From a virus, in IMG/VR virus record IMGVR_UViG_3300020442_000005, positions 1 through 64,000 of that record: a stretch of 64,000 bases of DNA; one strand, given 5' to 3'. The translations under genes were made by a program, and so were the position numbers. Each line of letters opens with the position of its first letter. Positions within the stretch are counted from its first letter, which is position 1. Below the pieces are notes generated by a model. That model was not told the origin of the DNA. It was given only the letters and a program-made list of their open reading frames with translations, and ran no database searches. Below, piece by piece: positions 15,885 through 23,547 of this stretch.

Positions 15885-17957
15885 ATGGGTGGTGCCGGCG
15901 GCCATATGGCGCATTTACACGAAAATACTTGGTTAACTTTTGGTGAGATTAAGTCGTTCTTAACCCAAGTTGCATCTGCAGAGTTATCGCCAATAGAAAA
16001 GGTTGATGGCCAAAACATACATTTTCGATGGACTCCAGAGGGAGTAATGTGCGCTAGAAATGCGGGGCATTTGAAGAAAGGTGGTATTGCAGAAGCAGAA
16101 TACAGAGCAATGTGGTCTGGCCATCCGGCTGAAGATGCGTTTATCAAGGGTTTTGAAAAAATTAAGTCGGCCGTTGAAAATCTGTCGGAAGAGGCAAAAG
16201 AAGCATTCAAGTCTCTACAGCCGAATTCGTATCGGTTCTGCAACTGTGAAATCATGTATCCGGAAAACGAAAACCTAATTCTGTATGACGGAAATTACAT
16301 AGTGCTCCACAATTTAAAAGAAATTACAGTCATTGGTGGTAAACCTGTACAGACTGATATATATCTCACTGGCAACCCTGAGTTCGATGTAATCGTTGAG
16401 TCGCTAGAAGATACAATAAAAACAGAAGACGCTGAAGAGTGGCAACTGTTTGGACCAAAGTTCGTTCAGTTAAACCGTCTTTCAGATGGCACTGTACTCC
16501 AAGAAACCATAGCCGGAATAAATGGTCTTGGATACGCCGACGAAGAAAAAATATTTAGATTGGTTGAGGACAAGTTTAATGGCGAGTATGGTGTTGGGTT
16601 ACCCCAAGAGAAGTCATCGCTTCTGCTTGAAAGAATAAGACTTATTTCTGAGGGTGCAAAAACCAAAGATTTGCCAGCCGTTAATACAATAAAACAGGGC
16701 TTGAATGCGGATCAAAAATCTTTGGTAACAGAGATAGGCAGTGTCGCCAAAGCAAAAAAGTTCATTGGAGAGGCAACAGTTCCGTTAGCCCGGGCTATAA
16801 GTGATTTTGCCATTGAGGTTCTACGAGGCTTAGAATCCTTTTTTGTAACGGATACCACTGCCGAGGTAGAAAGACTCCGGAGTGTATTGGGTGATTCAAT
16901 CGAGGATTTGCAAAACTATACCGGTGATGATTCTGCAAAATACGGTGAAATGCTTGAACGTCAGCTAGAAAAGTTGGGTGATATTGAAAACATTGCATCG
17001 TCACTTGAGGGAATAATTTTCGAGTATCCACCAGGCTCAAAGAATCTAGTTAAACTAACTGGCTCTTTTGCCATGGCAAATCAGATTATTGGACGAGCCA
17101 AAAGATTGCCAAATCCTCAGATAAGATTAAAAGGACAGCCAGCAGTCGCCGACGAAGCTGTTGACATATCAGAGAGCATATATTCGCTCGAGGAGCTTGA
17201 GATGTTATATGAAGCAATAAATGGGCAATCATTTGATTCAGTTGCAGTTATTCCAGGCGCTTTCAAACCTCCTCACATCGGCCATGCAGGAATGGTTGAT
17301 TACTACTTGACGTTGGCTGATAAGGTTGTTGTATATATTTCGGATCCGCAAAAACCTGCGTCACAGAGATCCATTGCAGGATCTAGAATTACTGCACAAA
17401 TGTCTAGGGATATGTGGCGTATATTATTGGACGGTAAGCCAAATGTTGAAGTTCTTATTAGCCCACAGCCAAGTCCAGTATCCATTGCGTATGATTCAAT
17501 CATGCCGGCAAACCCGGCAAAAAATTATGCAGGAACGCCATATCAGCCTGGTACAACAGTATATCTAGGCTCGTCGCAAAAGGGAGATGACGCAAAAAGA
17601 TTTTCATATGCGTTAGCCAGTGCCAGCCCTGACTTAATAGTTCCAGATCCGGTAGCCAATGCAGCCCCGGCCATTGAGCATGAACCAGCTTATCTAGCTG
17701 CTTTAATGAGCTCAAAGTATAGTACGACCATGCCATCAGTCTCAAACCCATCAAAAGACCCTGCCGACTTTCACGCATCAGATTTCAGATATATTCTCGA
17801 ACAGGCCGTAACAGATCCAGAAGCAAGAGAACTAGCTGCATACTTTGTCGGCGGCCGTCAAAAACTATTGGCGTTCATGGACGTTCTAGGTCTGATGCCC
17901 ATTATGGAGTCTCAATCAAAAAAATACTCACTATTAGCTCAAATGTACGGTGAATGA
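15885..17957 (+). CDS. Two-domain nucleotidyltransferase: ligase-like KxDG domain plus HIGH-type adenylyltransferase domain
   Basis: 690 residues. The N-terminal part has KVDG (K39-G42) followed by an Arg in MCARNAG, resembling motif I of RNA/DNA ligases in which the Lys becomes adenylylated, and a later NCEIMYP resembling a downstream ligase motif. The C-terminal part begins VAVIPGAFKPPHIGHAGM with HIGH at 464-467, the nucleotide-binding motif of NMN adenylyltransferase/cytidylyltransferase enzymes, and QRSIAGSRIT could be the second substrate motif. A joint role in NAD-related or RNA-repair chemistry is possible but unproven. GAGGAG precedes the start. Confidence 0.6.
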   Translation: MGGAGGHMAHLHENTWLTFGEIKSFLTQVASAELSPIEKVDGQNIHFRWTPEGVMCARNAGHLKKGGIAEAEYRAMWSGHPAEDAFIKGFEKIKSAVENLSEEAKEAFKSLQPNSYRFCNCEIMYPENENLILYDGNYIVLHNLKEITVIGGKPVQTDIYLTGNPEFDVIVESLEDTIKTEDAEEWQLFGPKFVQLNRLSDGTVLQETIAGINGLGYADEEKIFRLVEDKFNGEYGVGLPQEKSSLLLERIRLISEGAKTKDLPAVNTIKQGLNADQKSLVTEIGSVAKAKKFIGEATVPLARAISDFAIEVLRGLESFFVTDTTAEVERLRSVLGDSIEDLQNYTGDDSAKYGEMLERQLEKLGDIENIASSLEGIIFEYPPGSKNLVKLTGSFAMANQIIGRAKRLPNPQIRLKGQPAVADEAVDISESIYSLEELEMLYEAINGQSFDSVAVIPGAFKPPHIGHAGMVDYYLTLADKVVVYISDPQKPASQRSIAGSRITAQMSRDMWRILLDGKPNVEVLISPQPSPVSIAYDSIMPANPAKNYAGTPYQPGTTVYLGSSQKGDDAKRFSYALASASPDLIVPDPVANAAPAIEHEPAYLAALMSSKYSTTMPSVSNPSKDPADFHASDFRYILEQAVTDPEARELAAYFVGGRQKLLAFMDVLGLMPIMESQSKKYSLLAQMYGE

Positions 17958-18106
17958 TGGAAACTATTGATTATCAAAAAATGCATGTTCTCATAAAAGA
18001 AGTTTCAAAATATATCAAAAGAGAAGATAGCTACCGAGCCGGCAAAGCACTTGATGCATTATCGAAACATGTCAAAAAATGTCAGGCTAAAAAAAATAAA
18101 AATTAA
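17954..18106 (+). CDS. Very small basic helical protein
   Basis: 50 residues, starting in the ATGATG that overlaps the stop of the nucleotidyltransferase gene (a second start at 17957 would shorten it by one residue). It is Lys-rich and helical, ending KKCQAKKNKN. Coupling by overlap makes it likely to be real; function unknown. Confidence 0.55.
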   Translation: MMETIDYQKMHVLIKEVSKYIKREDSYRAGKALDALSKHVKKCQAKKNKN

Positions 18107-18107
18107 T

Positions 18108-18136
18108 TTGTAAAAATTGAACGTGCTTTATATTAT
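18108..18136 (+). promoter_or_regulatory. Putative promoter (TTGTAA-N17-TATTAT)
   Basis: TTGTAA (18108-18113) and TATTAT (18131-18136), 17 bases apart, about 60 bases before the Hsp20 start. It is almost the same as the one before thymidine kinase. Confidence 0.6.
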
Positions 18137-18198
18137 TAAATTGTTCGATCAAAAACGAGCGTTACAGTTTAACTTAGCAAAGACAGGAGATATAAAGC

Positions 18199-18654
18199 AT
18201 GTCTAATCTTATTAAAAAAACTTATTTCGGATCTACATATCCAAATACTATTTACTCTGATTTTGATTCTATTTTTACGCCTTTCATGAGGCAGTTTACA
18301 CGTAATGACAATAAATTCTACCAAACAGTTCCCCGCGCGAATGTTTACTATCGTGACAACGAAGGTTATTCTGTAGAGATGGCAGTACCTGGATTTGCTC
18401 GAGAAGACTTCAATCTCGACATTGAAAATGGTACGCTCACCGTTTCACTAAATGGAAAAGTGGAAGATACCGAGTCTGAAAACGATAGCATCAGACAGAG
18501 AGAGTGGTCGTATTCAACATTTAAACGTTCATTCTCGCTGCCAGATAATACTAATCTAGATGGTATTACTGCACGATATGATGCTGGTATTCTATATATC
18601 CAAGTACCAGTTGAAGACAATCAAAACCGTCGAACAAGAATCACTGTCGATTAA
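18199..18654 (+). CDS. hsp20: Small heat-shock protein Hsp20
   Basis: 151 residues with a complete alpha-crystallin domain (about 42-145). YSVEMAVPGFAREDFNLDIE, the G-L-V strand TLTVSLNG, FKRSFSLPDN and ARYDAGILYIQVP match the family strand by strand. The C-terminal I-x-V (ITV) can dock into neighbouring subunits. It prevents aggregation of unfolded proteins. Hsp20 is a frequent gene in marine T4-like phages. RBS AGGAG upstream. A strong terminator follows, so it is probably a monocistronic unit. Confidence 0.93.
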   Translation: MSNLIKKTYFGSTYPNTIYSDFDSIFTPFMRQFTRNDNKFYQTVPRANVYYRDNEGYSVEMAVPGFAREDFNLDIENGTLTVSLNGKVEDTESENDSIRQREWSYSTFKRSFSLPDNTNLDGITARYDAGILYIQVPVEDNQNRRTRITVD

Positions 18655-18685
18655 TCTGTATACACTTGACATGTGTTCGACATCT

Positions 18686-18712
18686 AAATGCCCGGTTTTC
18701 CGGGCATTTTTT
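18686..18712 (+). terminator. Rho-independent terminator after hsp20
   Basis: A perfect 10-base-pair stem AAATGCCCGG / CCGGGCATTT around a TTTT loop, followed by a T run (18709-18712). It is 31 bases past the hsp20 stop. Confidence 0.9.
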
Positions 18713-18739
18713 GTTTTTGCATATAATTATATTTATAGA
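18711..18739 (+). promoter_or_regulatory. Putative promoter (TTGTTT-N17-TATAGA)
   Basis: TTGTTT (18711-18716) and TATAGA (18734-18739) separated by 17 bases, immediately after the hsp20 terminator and 14 bases before the next start. A TATAAT at 18722-18727 is an alternative -10 box but has no matching -35 box. Confidence 0.4.
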
Positions 18740-18753
18740 ACAGAGAGGTACAT

Positions 18754-19431
18754 ATGTTGTTGCTTTTAGCATGTTTAGCTTTTGCAGAAGAACCAGAAGC
18801 CATCGAAACTGTAGCTGATGCAGAAATAGAAGTGGTTGCAAGTAAAGATATAGAAGTATTTGTTGCGCCAATAAAGATAAATAACCTGAGCACAGGCCAG
18901 ACTATTGAGGCGGTTATCGATGAAGATTCTGCTTTTGCATATACCGGTTCATATGCTCCGAGAAACGTAAAGACCGTCAATGACCGCGGAATATATGAAC
19001 CACTTTCGCTCGCCGGTGTTGAAATGATGGTATATAACGAAAGAACGATAGGCTATCATTGGCCTGACTGTAATTACCGTAGAGATCCTTTAAAGTGCAC
19101 AATCGCTAATTCTCAGTATTTTATGGAAACAATAATTACCATTGATGACAATCAATTAGTTGTAAGATCGACCTTGTATGATTCATATGCACAAGTTGTA
19201 TCAACATCAACGCAAACCGATAACAAGATTGTCCGCTGGATTAAGCAACAAGAAACAACTGTCGTTGTAAATCAGCAGAATGGCGGCTTGCTCGGAGGCG
19301 GTGGTACTACCACTACGATTCATCAGCCGAAAGAAGAATTGCCGCTTAAATGGGAAATACCTCATATGCTAACTGATAAAATGATAAGAGATACTGTTGT
19401 GGGTCTTTGGACTGGACTTAGATTGAAATAG
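18754..19431 (+). CDS. Exported protein of unknown function
   Basis: 225 residues. A short signal peptide LLLLACLAFA ends in an A-F-A cleavage site before EEP. The mature protein is acidic at first, then mostly beta, with a Gly-rich GGLLGGGGTTTT segment near the end. Two Cys (in PDCNYRRDPLKCT) could form a disulphide. No family recognised. Export to the periplasm or outer surface is the only prediction the sequence supports. Confidence 0.65.
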   Translation: MLLLLACLAFAEEPEAIETVADAEIEVVASKDIEVFVAPIKINNLSTGQTIEAVIDEDSAFAYTGSYAPRNVKTVNDRGIYEPLSLAGVEMMVYNERTIGYHWPDCNYRRDPLKCTIANSQYFMETIITIDDNQLVVRSTLYDSYAQVVSTSTQTDNKIVRWIKQQETTVVVNQQNGGLLGGGGTTTTIHQPKEELPLKWEIPHMLTDKMIRDTVVGLWTGLRLK

Positions 19432-19481
19432 ATTTTATTGATTTGTATGCATATTTATAATGTAATGACGGAGAAATAACT

Positions 19482-20507
19482 ATGGTATCATACAGCTTGG
19501 TTTCAAATACTGGCTCTCAGTTAGGATTGATTGATCAACAAACTATTTTAGAACAAAAGCTAGCTGATTTTTGGGATTCACCGTATGAAATACACCAGTT
19601 AAACGAATATTGTGAGCTGGTTTGCGAAGGTGATTTGCTACTTGAGTTTAGTCTCAAAGATTTTGTTATGGAACATCTGGTCAACGTTCTGCAGGCCTCA
19701 ATTGGCGCAGCGCTAGAGGCTGGAATAACCATTGGGACCGCTGGAGTGGGAACTGGTGGTGGTGTTGTTGCTGAAACTTTAAACGATCTTATATTCTTTG
19801 GATACTCTGTTGGTGACTTTGTAGTATCTGCCAAGGGTATATTTTCGGACTTGATGGAACTCAAGGAATTGTTGATTGAAATATTTAGTACCTCTATCGA
19901 AGATGAGCCGCAAGACATATACGACGCGGTACAGGAAGCAATTTCAGGTGCTGGTGATTTAATCAACCGTTTAGGTTTTGATTTTGATGAAATGATGGAA
20001 AAAATAACAAATGCATTTCAGTCACTTACAAAAAAAATCGCTAAGCCAGCCGGAGATATGATTGCGATTTTTAGCCCTGTACCAGGCACTGATGCCGCCG
20101 TACAAACGTTTATGAGTGAATTTGCGGATGATGCATTTAAGCTGTTTATAGAAAAATACGATTTAATTCCTGATTGGCTTAAAGAACTTTTACATGATCC
20201 AGATAGTTTACTCAATTTCGTCGAAGAAGGAATTGACGCCACTGTTAATTTTCTTGATGATATGATGAATACATCTGCAGAAGAAGCAGAGTCTCTGCTC
20301 GGTGCGATCGCATCCATAGGCCAAGATATTACAAATCCAGTTCTTGCAGTTCTTAAAAGAACGGGTCATGTCGAAAAGCTAATTAAATTTCTGAAAGGAG
20401 CTGCACTTGATGCCGCCGAATTTGCAGTTGAAACTATAGAAAAAATATATCCAATTATGATGGCTGGATTATCCGCATTGACTGTTATAACCACTGAAGA
20501 TTACTAA
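19482..20507 (+). CDS. Hydrophobic-helix protein, possible membrane-active virion protein
   Basis: 341 residues. A Gly/Ala-rich stretch (about 70-105: ASIGAALEAGITIGTAG, then GTGGGVV) resembles a membrane-inserting hairpin, and the rest is acidic amphipathic helix. A DLLLEFSL sequence at about 50 contains an L-L-E site. Proteins of this build are sometimes injected or pore-forming phage proteins; that is a guess. Its stop overlaps the next start as TAATG. A TATAAT at 19456-19461 precedes it without a clear -35 box. Confidence 0.5.
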   Translation: MVSYSLVSNTGSQLGLIDQQTILEQKLADFWDSPYEIHQLNEYCELVCEGDLLLEFSLKDFVMEHLVNVLQASIGAALEAGITIGTAGVGTGGGVVAETLNDLIFFGYSVGDFVVSAKGIFSDLMELKELLIEIFSTSIEDEPQDIYDAVQEAISGAGDLINRLGFDFDEMMEKITNAFQSLTKKIAKPAGDMIAIFSPVPGTDAAVQTFMSEFADDAFKLFIEKYDLIPDWLKELLHDPDSLLNFVEEGIDATVNFLDDMMNTSAEEAESLLGAIASIGQDITNPVLAVLKRTGHVEKLIKFLKGAALDAAEFAVETIEKIYPIMMAGLSALTVITTEDY

Positions 20508-20818
20508 TGTCTAAACTACGTGAAGAGATTGGTCGCAATTATAGTACGATTGACCTGGATTTTAACAAGCCATACAGCATGATGGACAACACCGACGTTG
20601 ACGTCAACATGTTTGCAATGGACAACGGTAAATGGTCAGCTGAAGTAAAATGCATAAGTAACCCAAAGCTATCAACGCACATGAGAATCTTTAATGACGA
20701 AGCATCTGCGAATCATTGGGCAAGAATGCAAGTCGATCGCATAACAAGAAAGACCATGAATGAAAGTAAAATACGATTAATGGTAAGAACTGTTCTAAAA
20801 GAGCATTTTAGCCTGTAA
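20507..20818 (+). CDS. Small unknown protein with a C-terminal signature-like helix
   Basis: 103 residues. The body contains WSAEVKCISNPKLSTHMRIF, a possible small alpha/beta fold. The last 16 residues (KIRLMVRTVLKEHFSL) resemble the targeting signature seen elsewhere at N-termini, including L-K-E-H as in the 875-residue protein. TAATG coupling with the upstream gene. Confidence 0.55.
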   Translation: MSKLREEIGRNYSTIDLDFNKPYSMMDNTDVDVNMFAMDNGKWSAEVKCISNPKLSTHMRIFNDEASANHWARMQVDRITRKTMNESKIRLMVRTVLKEHFSL

Positions 20819-20841
20819 AGTTTAAGCACGGCCATTATAAT
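20813..20841 (+). promoter_or_regulatory. Putative promoter (CTGTAA-N17-TATAAT)
   Basis: CTGTAA overlaps the upstream stop codon (20813-20818), with a perfect TATAAT at 20836-20841 after 17 bases. The next start is 28 bases downstream. Confidence 0.6.
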
Positions 20842-20868
20842 GAAATGTACTTTTATAATGGAGGAAAT

Positions 20869-21462
20869 ATGTCACTAAATGGCGTAAGTGCGGAATATAC
20901 TGTTAAGAAACTTTACGAGGTGTCGACCGGGTCTTCGGAGGATTCAAAAACGTTTGAATCAATGTGGGGATATTCTTTGTCTTATTTAGGCAAAGTGGAA
21001 ACAGGCAGAGTGCGAATTAGAATTACCAAAATGTCGGCTAGCGATTTCTTAGCTGCGTTTGGCAAAAATCCGGATGCCGATGAATACGCATCATCCGATC
21101 TTTCTGGTTACTCTATTTCTGGCTATTTAGAGAAGTGGCAGAAAGATAGAGGATGGGTTATGTGTTTGGACTGGCTTGGAGAACCTGAGGCATCTAATCT
21201 TACAATTGAGCAGGAGCTGCTCGACATGTTTAAGGCGTTCGTCACTGGCATGCCTAGTAAGATACTCATGAGCGATCCAGATGATTCGCCGGGATTTTCA
21301 AAGCCAAGATATAAGTCGACAATCGATTTTTCAAAATACATAAAACCTAATGAATACGATAAAGAAGAATTTCCAGAAGATGATGCACCAAAAGCAGCTG
21401 CCAAAAAGCCGAAGCCGAAGCCGAAAAACGATTCTGATGATGACGATATAGACTGGATTTAA
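20869..21462 (+). CDS. Unknown protein with a long acidic C-terminal tail
   Basis: 197 residues from the ATG at 20869, preceded by GGAGG. The frame opens earlier but lacks an RBS there. The body is mixed alpha/beta with WGYSLSYLGKVETGRVRI. The end has an Ala/Lys/Pro linker (KAAAKKPKPKPK) then DSDDDDIDWI. An acidic tail ending in hydrophobic residues is the hallmark of SSB-type interaction tails, but I do not see a clear OB-fold signature, so single-stranded DNA binding is only a suggestion. Confidence 0.55.
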   Translation: MSLNGVSAEYTVKKLYEVSTGSSEDSKTFESMWGYSLSYLGKVETGRVRIRITKMSASDFLAAFGKNPDADEYASSDLSGYSISGYLEKWQKDRGWVMCLDWLGEPEASNLTIEQELLDMFKAFVTGMPSKILMSDPDDSPGFSKPRYKSTIDFSKYIKPNEYDKEEFPEDDAPKAAAKKPKPKPKNDSDDDDIDWI

Positions 21463-21473
21463 TTTGAAATTTT

Positions 21474-21502
21474 GTGTATAACCTTTACGAGCAGGCTAAA
21501 TT
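21474..21502 (+). promoter_or_regulatory. Putative promoter (GTGTAT-N17-TAAATT)
   Basis: GTGTAT (21474-21479) and TAAATT (21497-21502). The -10 context TAAATTATATATGTAA is the same as in the promoter at 22050-22078. Confidence 0.55.
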
Positions 21503-21543
21503 ATATATGTAACAATCAAGTTATAGCAAAAAATGGAGTTACC

Positions 21544-22035
21544 ATGGCAAGAAGAAAACGTTTGGCCGGCATTTCTAGAAGTGAAATACGTGAAGCCATC
21601 AAAAACATCAAGCAAGAAGAGTCGGCTGAAGAATGTGTATCTGACACTAATTCAGCTGACATTCGTCCAAGTCAAGAATGGCGATCTGAGAAGATTCGTG
21701 CTAGAAAAGAAAAAATGCATCAAATGAGACAGGCTAGCCGTGAATTAGATTCTATCGTCAGATCAGAGTCAGTTGATGAGGTAACTCACATCGTCAGACA
21801 AAACTTCATCAGTGAAGGTGACATGGTCACATGGCGAAGTCGACCACAGATCATAAGAGAAGGTGAAGACCATGCCGGTGAAAAGTTTGGACTTGTGCTA
21901 GAAACAGAGGATTATGTCCATGAACGTTATCCATCTGGTACTCCAAAACGTATCACTAAATGTCATAAAGTCACAGTTCTCGTTGGTTCAACTGTTGAAG
22001 TTTGGCCGGCTAAAGCTGTAAATGTTTGTGAATAA
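21544..22035 (+). CDS. Basic N-terminal helix plus SH3-like domain, unknown function
   Basis: 163 residues from the ATG at 21544, with ATGGAG upstream. The N-terminus is very basic (MARRKRLAGISRSEIREAI) and slightly recalls the targeting signature. The C-terminal 70 residues (EGDMVTWRSRP, GLVLETE, KVTVLVGSTVEVWPAKAV) show the G-D-x-V / G-x-V / V-E-V pattern of the small barrel proteins elsewhere in the window. It might bind nucleic acid. Confidence 0.55.
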   Translation: MARRKRLAGISRSEIREAIKNIKQEESAEECVSDTNSADIRPSQEWRSEKIRARKEKMHQMRQASRELDSIVRSESVDEVTHIVRQNFISEGDMVTWRSRPQIIREGEDHAGEKFGLVLETEDYVHERYPSGTPKRITKCHKVTVLVGSTVEVWPAKAVNVCE

Positions 22036-22049
22036 AATATCTAAAAACC

Positions 22050-22078
22050 GTGTAACCTGTATAACAACAAGATAAATT
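22050..22078 (+). promoter_or_regulatory. Putative promoter (GTGTAA-N17-TAAATT)
   Basis: GTGTAA (22050-22055) and TAAATT (22073-22078), 17 bases apart, before the MoxR-type ATPase gene, which has CTAGGAG as RBS. Confidence 0.6.
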
Positions 22079-22122
22079 ATATATGTAAGAAGAAATCTTA
22101 CAGCTAACCTCTAGGAGACAAT

Positions 22123-23223
22123 ATGTCAGCAAAAAACCCGATCACTATTGCAACTTTCAATGTAGTTGCTCCAAATCTTCCGGCCTCTATTGCAGTTCTG
22201 ATGCGAGGACCAACTGGTGTTGGTAAATCACATCTAGCAAAACAGATCGCCGATCACCATGGCCTCCCGTTCATCGATGTCCGCGGTTCTACAATGTCTG
22301 AAGGTGACGTTGGCGGCTATCCCGACATCGAGTCAATGAAAGAGTCTGGTATCATGACGTTCTGTATGCCATCTTGGTTTGTCCGCGCTTGCAACGAACC
22401 AGTTGTTCTTATGCTTGACGAGTTGAATCGCTCTCTTCCAGGTGTTCAACAAGCATTCTTCCAGATTGTTCTTGACCGCGAGCTCGGTAACGATAAGAAT
22501 GGTAAGCCATACCGTTTGCATCCAGATACTCGAGTTATTGCTGCCATCAACTTCGGTTCTGAATACGACGTCAACGAAATGGACCCCGCTCTTCTTCGTC
22601 GATTTTGGGTAGCTGACATCGAGCCATCTACTGAAGACTGGCTGTCTTGGGCCGGTAACAATGACATCGACCCAGTGATGATGGACTTTATTCGCCAAAA
22701 TCCTGCTCATCTCCGTGTTGATCCTTCAACTGTTGAGCCTGGTACAGTCTGTCCAAACCCTGCATCTTGGGACCGTCTCAATCAAGCATTGACTCACATG
22801 AATATGAGTCCAACATCGGTTGCCGGCGCGCCGCGGCCTGATGGGATATATGCATTGTCTATGGGTATGGTTGGTACAGAAGCCGCTATTGCATTTTGCG
22901 CTTTCATGGAAAACTATGCTCGCCAAATCTCTGCAGAAGATGTTCTAGATGGTAAGGTTACAAAAGAAGTCATCAAAGATGCTCAAGTGTCAATGATGAA
23001 CAGTGTCATTGCGAAAGTATCAGAACACTCAAAAACAAATCAGTGGACTAAAAAGCAGGCTCGTAACGTTGCTGACTTCATGGAAGCATTGCCTGGTGAA
23101 ATGATGGTTGACCAGTGGAACAAAATCACTGAATCTCAGAACATCGCAAACATTCAGGTTATGCACAAACTCATCGGTCAAAAAATCGTTGAAGCTGTTA
23201 AGAAAAGCCGACAACTCAACTAA
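22123..23223 (+). CDS. MoxR-type AAA+ ATPase
   Basis: 366 residues. Walker A is GPTGVGKS (29-36), Walker B VLMLDELNR (about 96-103), sensor 1 is AAIN, and the Arg finger lies in LLRRFWV. The GLPFIDVRG and GGYPD loops are typical of MoxR-like ATPases that act with VWA-domain partners as chaperones or in maturing enzyme complexes. The partner is the VWA/HExxH gene 300 bases downstream. GC content is slightly higher than in the neighbours, with many C-ending codons. Confidence 0.88.
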   Translation: MSAKNPITIATFNVVAPNLPASIAVLMRGPTGVGKSHLAKQIADHHGLPFIDVRGSTMSEGDVGGYPDIESMKESGIMTFCMPSWFVRACNEPVVLMLDELNRSLPGVQQAFFQIVLDRELGNDKNGKPYRLHPDTRVIAAINFGSEYDVNEMDPALLRRFWVADIEPSTEDWLSWAGNNDIDPVMMDFIRQNPAHLRVDPSTVEPGTVCPNPASWDRLNQALTHMNMSPTSVAGAPRPDGIYALSMGMVGTEAAIAFCAFMENYARQISAEDVLDGKVTKEVIKDAQVSMMNSVIAKVSEHSKTNQWTKKQARNVADFMEALPGEMMVDQWNKITESQNIANIQVMHKLIGQKIVEAVKKSRQLN

Positions 23224-23228
23224 GTTGG

Positions 23229-23253
23229 ATGGGGGAGGCTAGTCCTCCCCCAT
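23229..23253 (+). terminator. Strong hairpin after the MoxR gene (terminator or attenuator)
   Basis: ATGGGGGAGG (23229-23238) pairs perfectly with CCTCCCCCAT (23244-23253) around a five-base loop. The following TGTGTTTATT is only weakly T-rich, so it may terminate partially or stabilise the upstream mRNA end. Confidence 0.6.
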
Positions 23254-23274
23254 TGTGTTTATTGGAGAATACAT

Positions 23275-23547
23275 ATGGACAGAATATACAAAGGTGATTT
23301 AGTCATGGTGAAATCAACGCAGCAATTTGGTATTGTTGTTGAGATCGTCCGACGATCACCTCAAAACCCTGATTGGGATTTGATTTGTGTTCATTATGAC
23401 GGAAGTATTGACGAGGTGAGTCCTCGTACACTTACAAAAAATGTAAATAAATTCGTAAAATCTGTGAAAGACGTAGAAAAAGTGGATAAATTAAGTATGT
23501 ACCTAGCAAAAAGGAGTGAATATGTCAAAGAAAGAAACCGGAAATGA
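23275..23547 (+). CDS. Small SH3-like barrel protein
   Basis: 90 residues. YKGDLVMVKS, FGIVVEIVRR, DLICVHYDGSIDEVSP give the G-D-L-V / G-I-V / D-G pattern of the barrel set. A basic helical tail (about 55-90) follows. It sits between the MoxR ATPase and its VWA partner and overlaps the latter by 26 bases. Confidence 0.65.
   Translation: MDRIYKGDLVMVKSTQQFGIVVEIVRRSPQNPDWDLICVHYDGSIDEVSPRTLTKNVNKFVKSVKDVEKVDKLSMYLAKRSEYVKERNRK

Noticed and set aside
20869-21462. Calling this gene a single-stranded DNA-binding protein
   Set aside because: Only the acidic tail supports it; I could not see an OB-fold pattern, so the gene is left as unknown.
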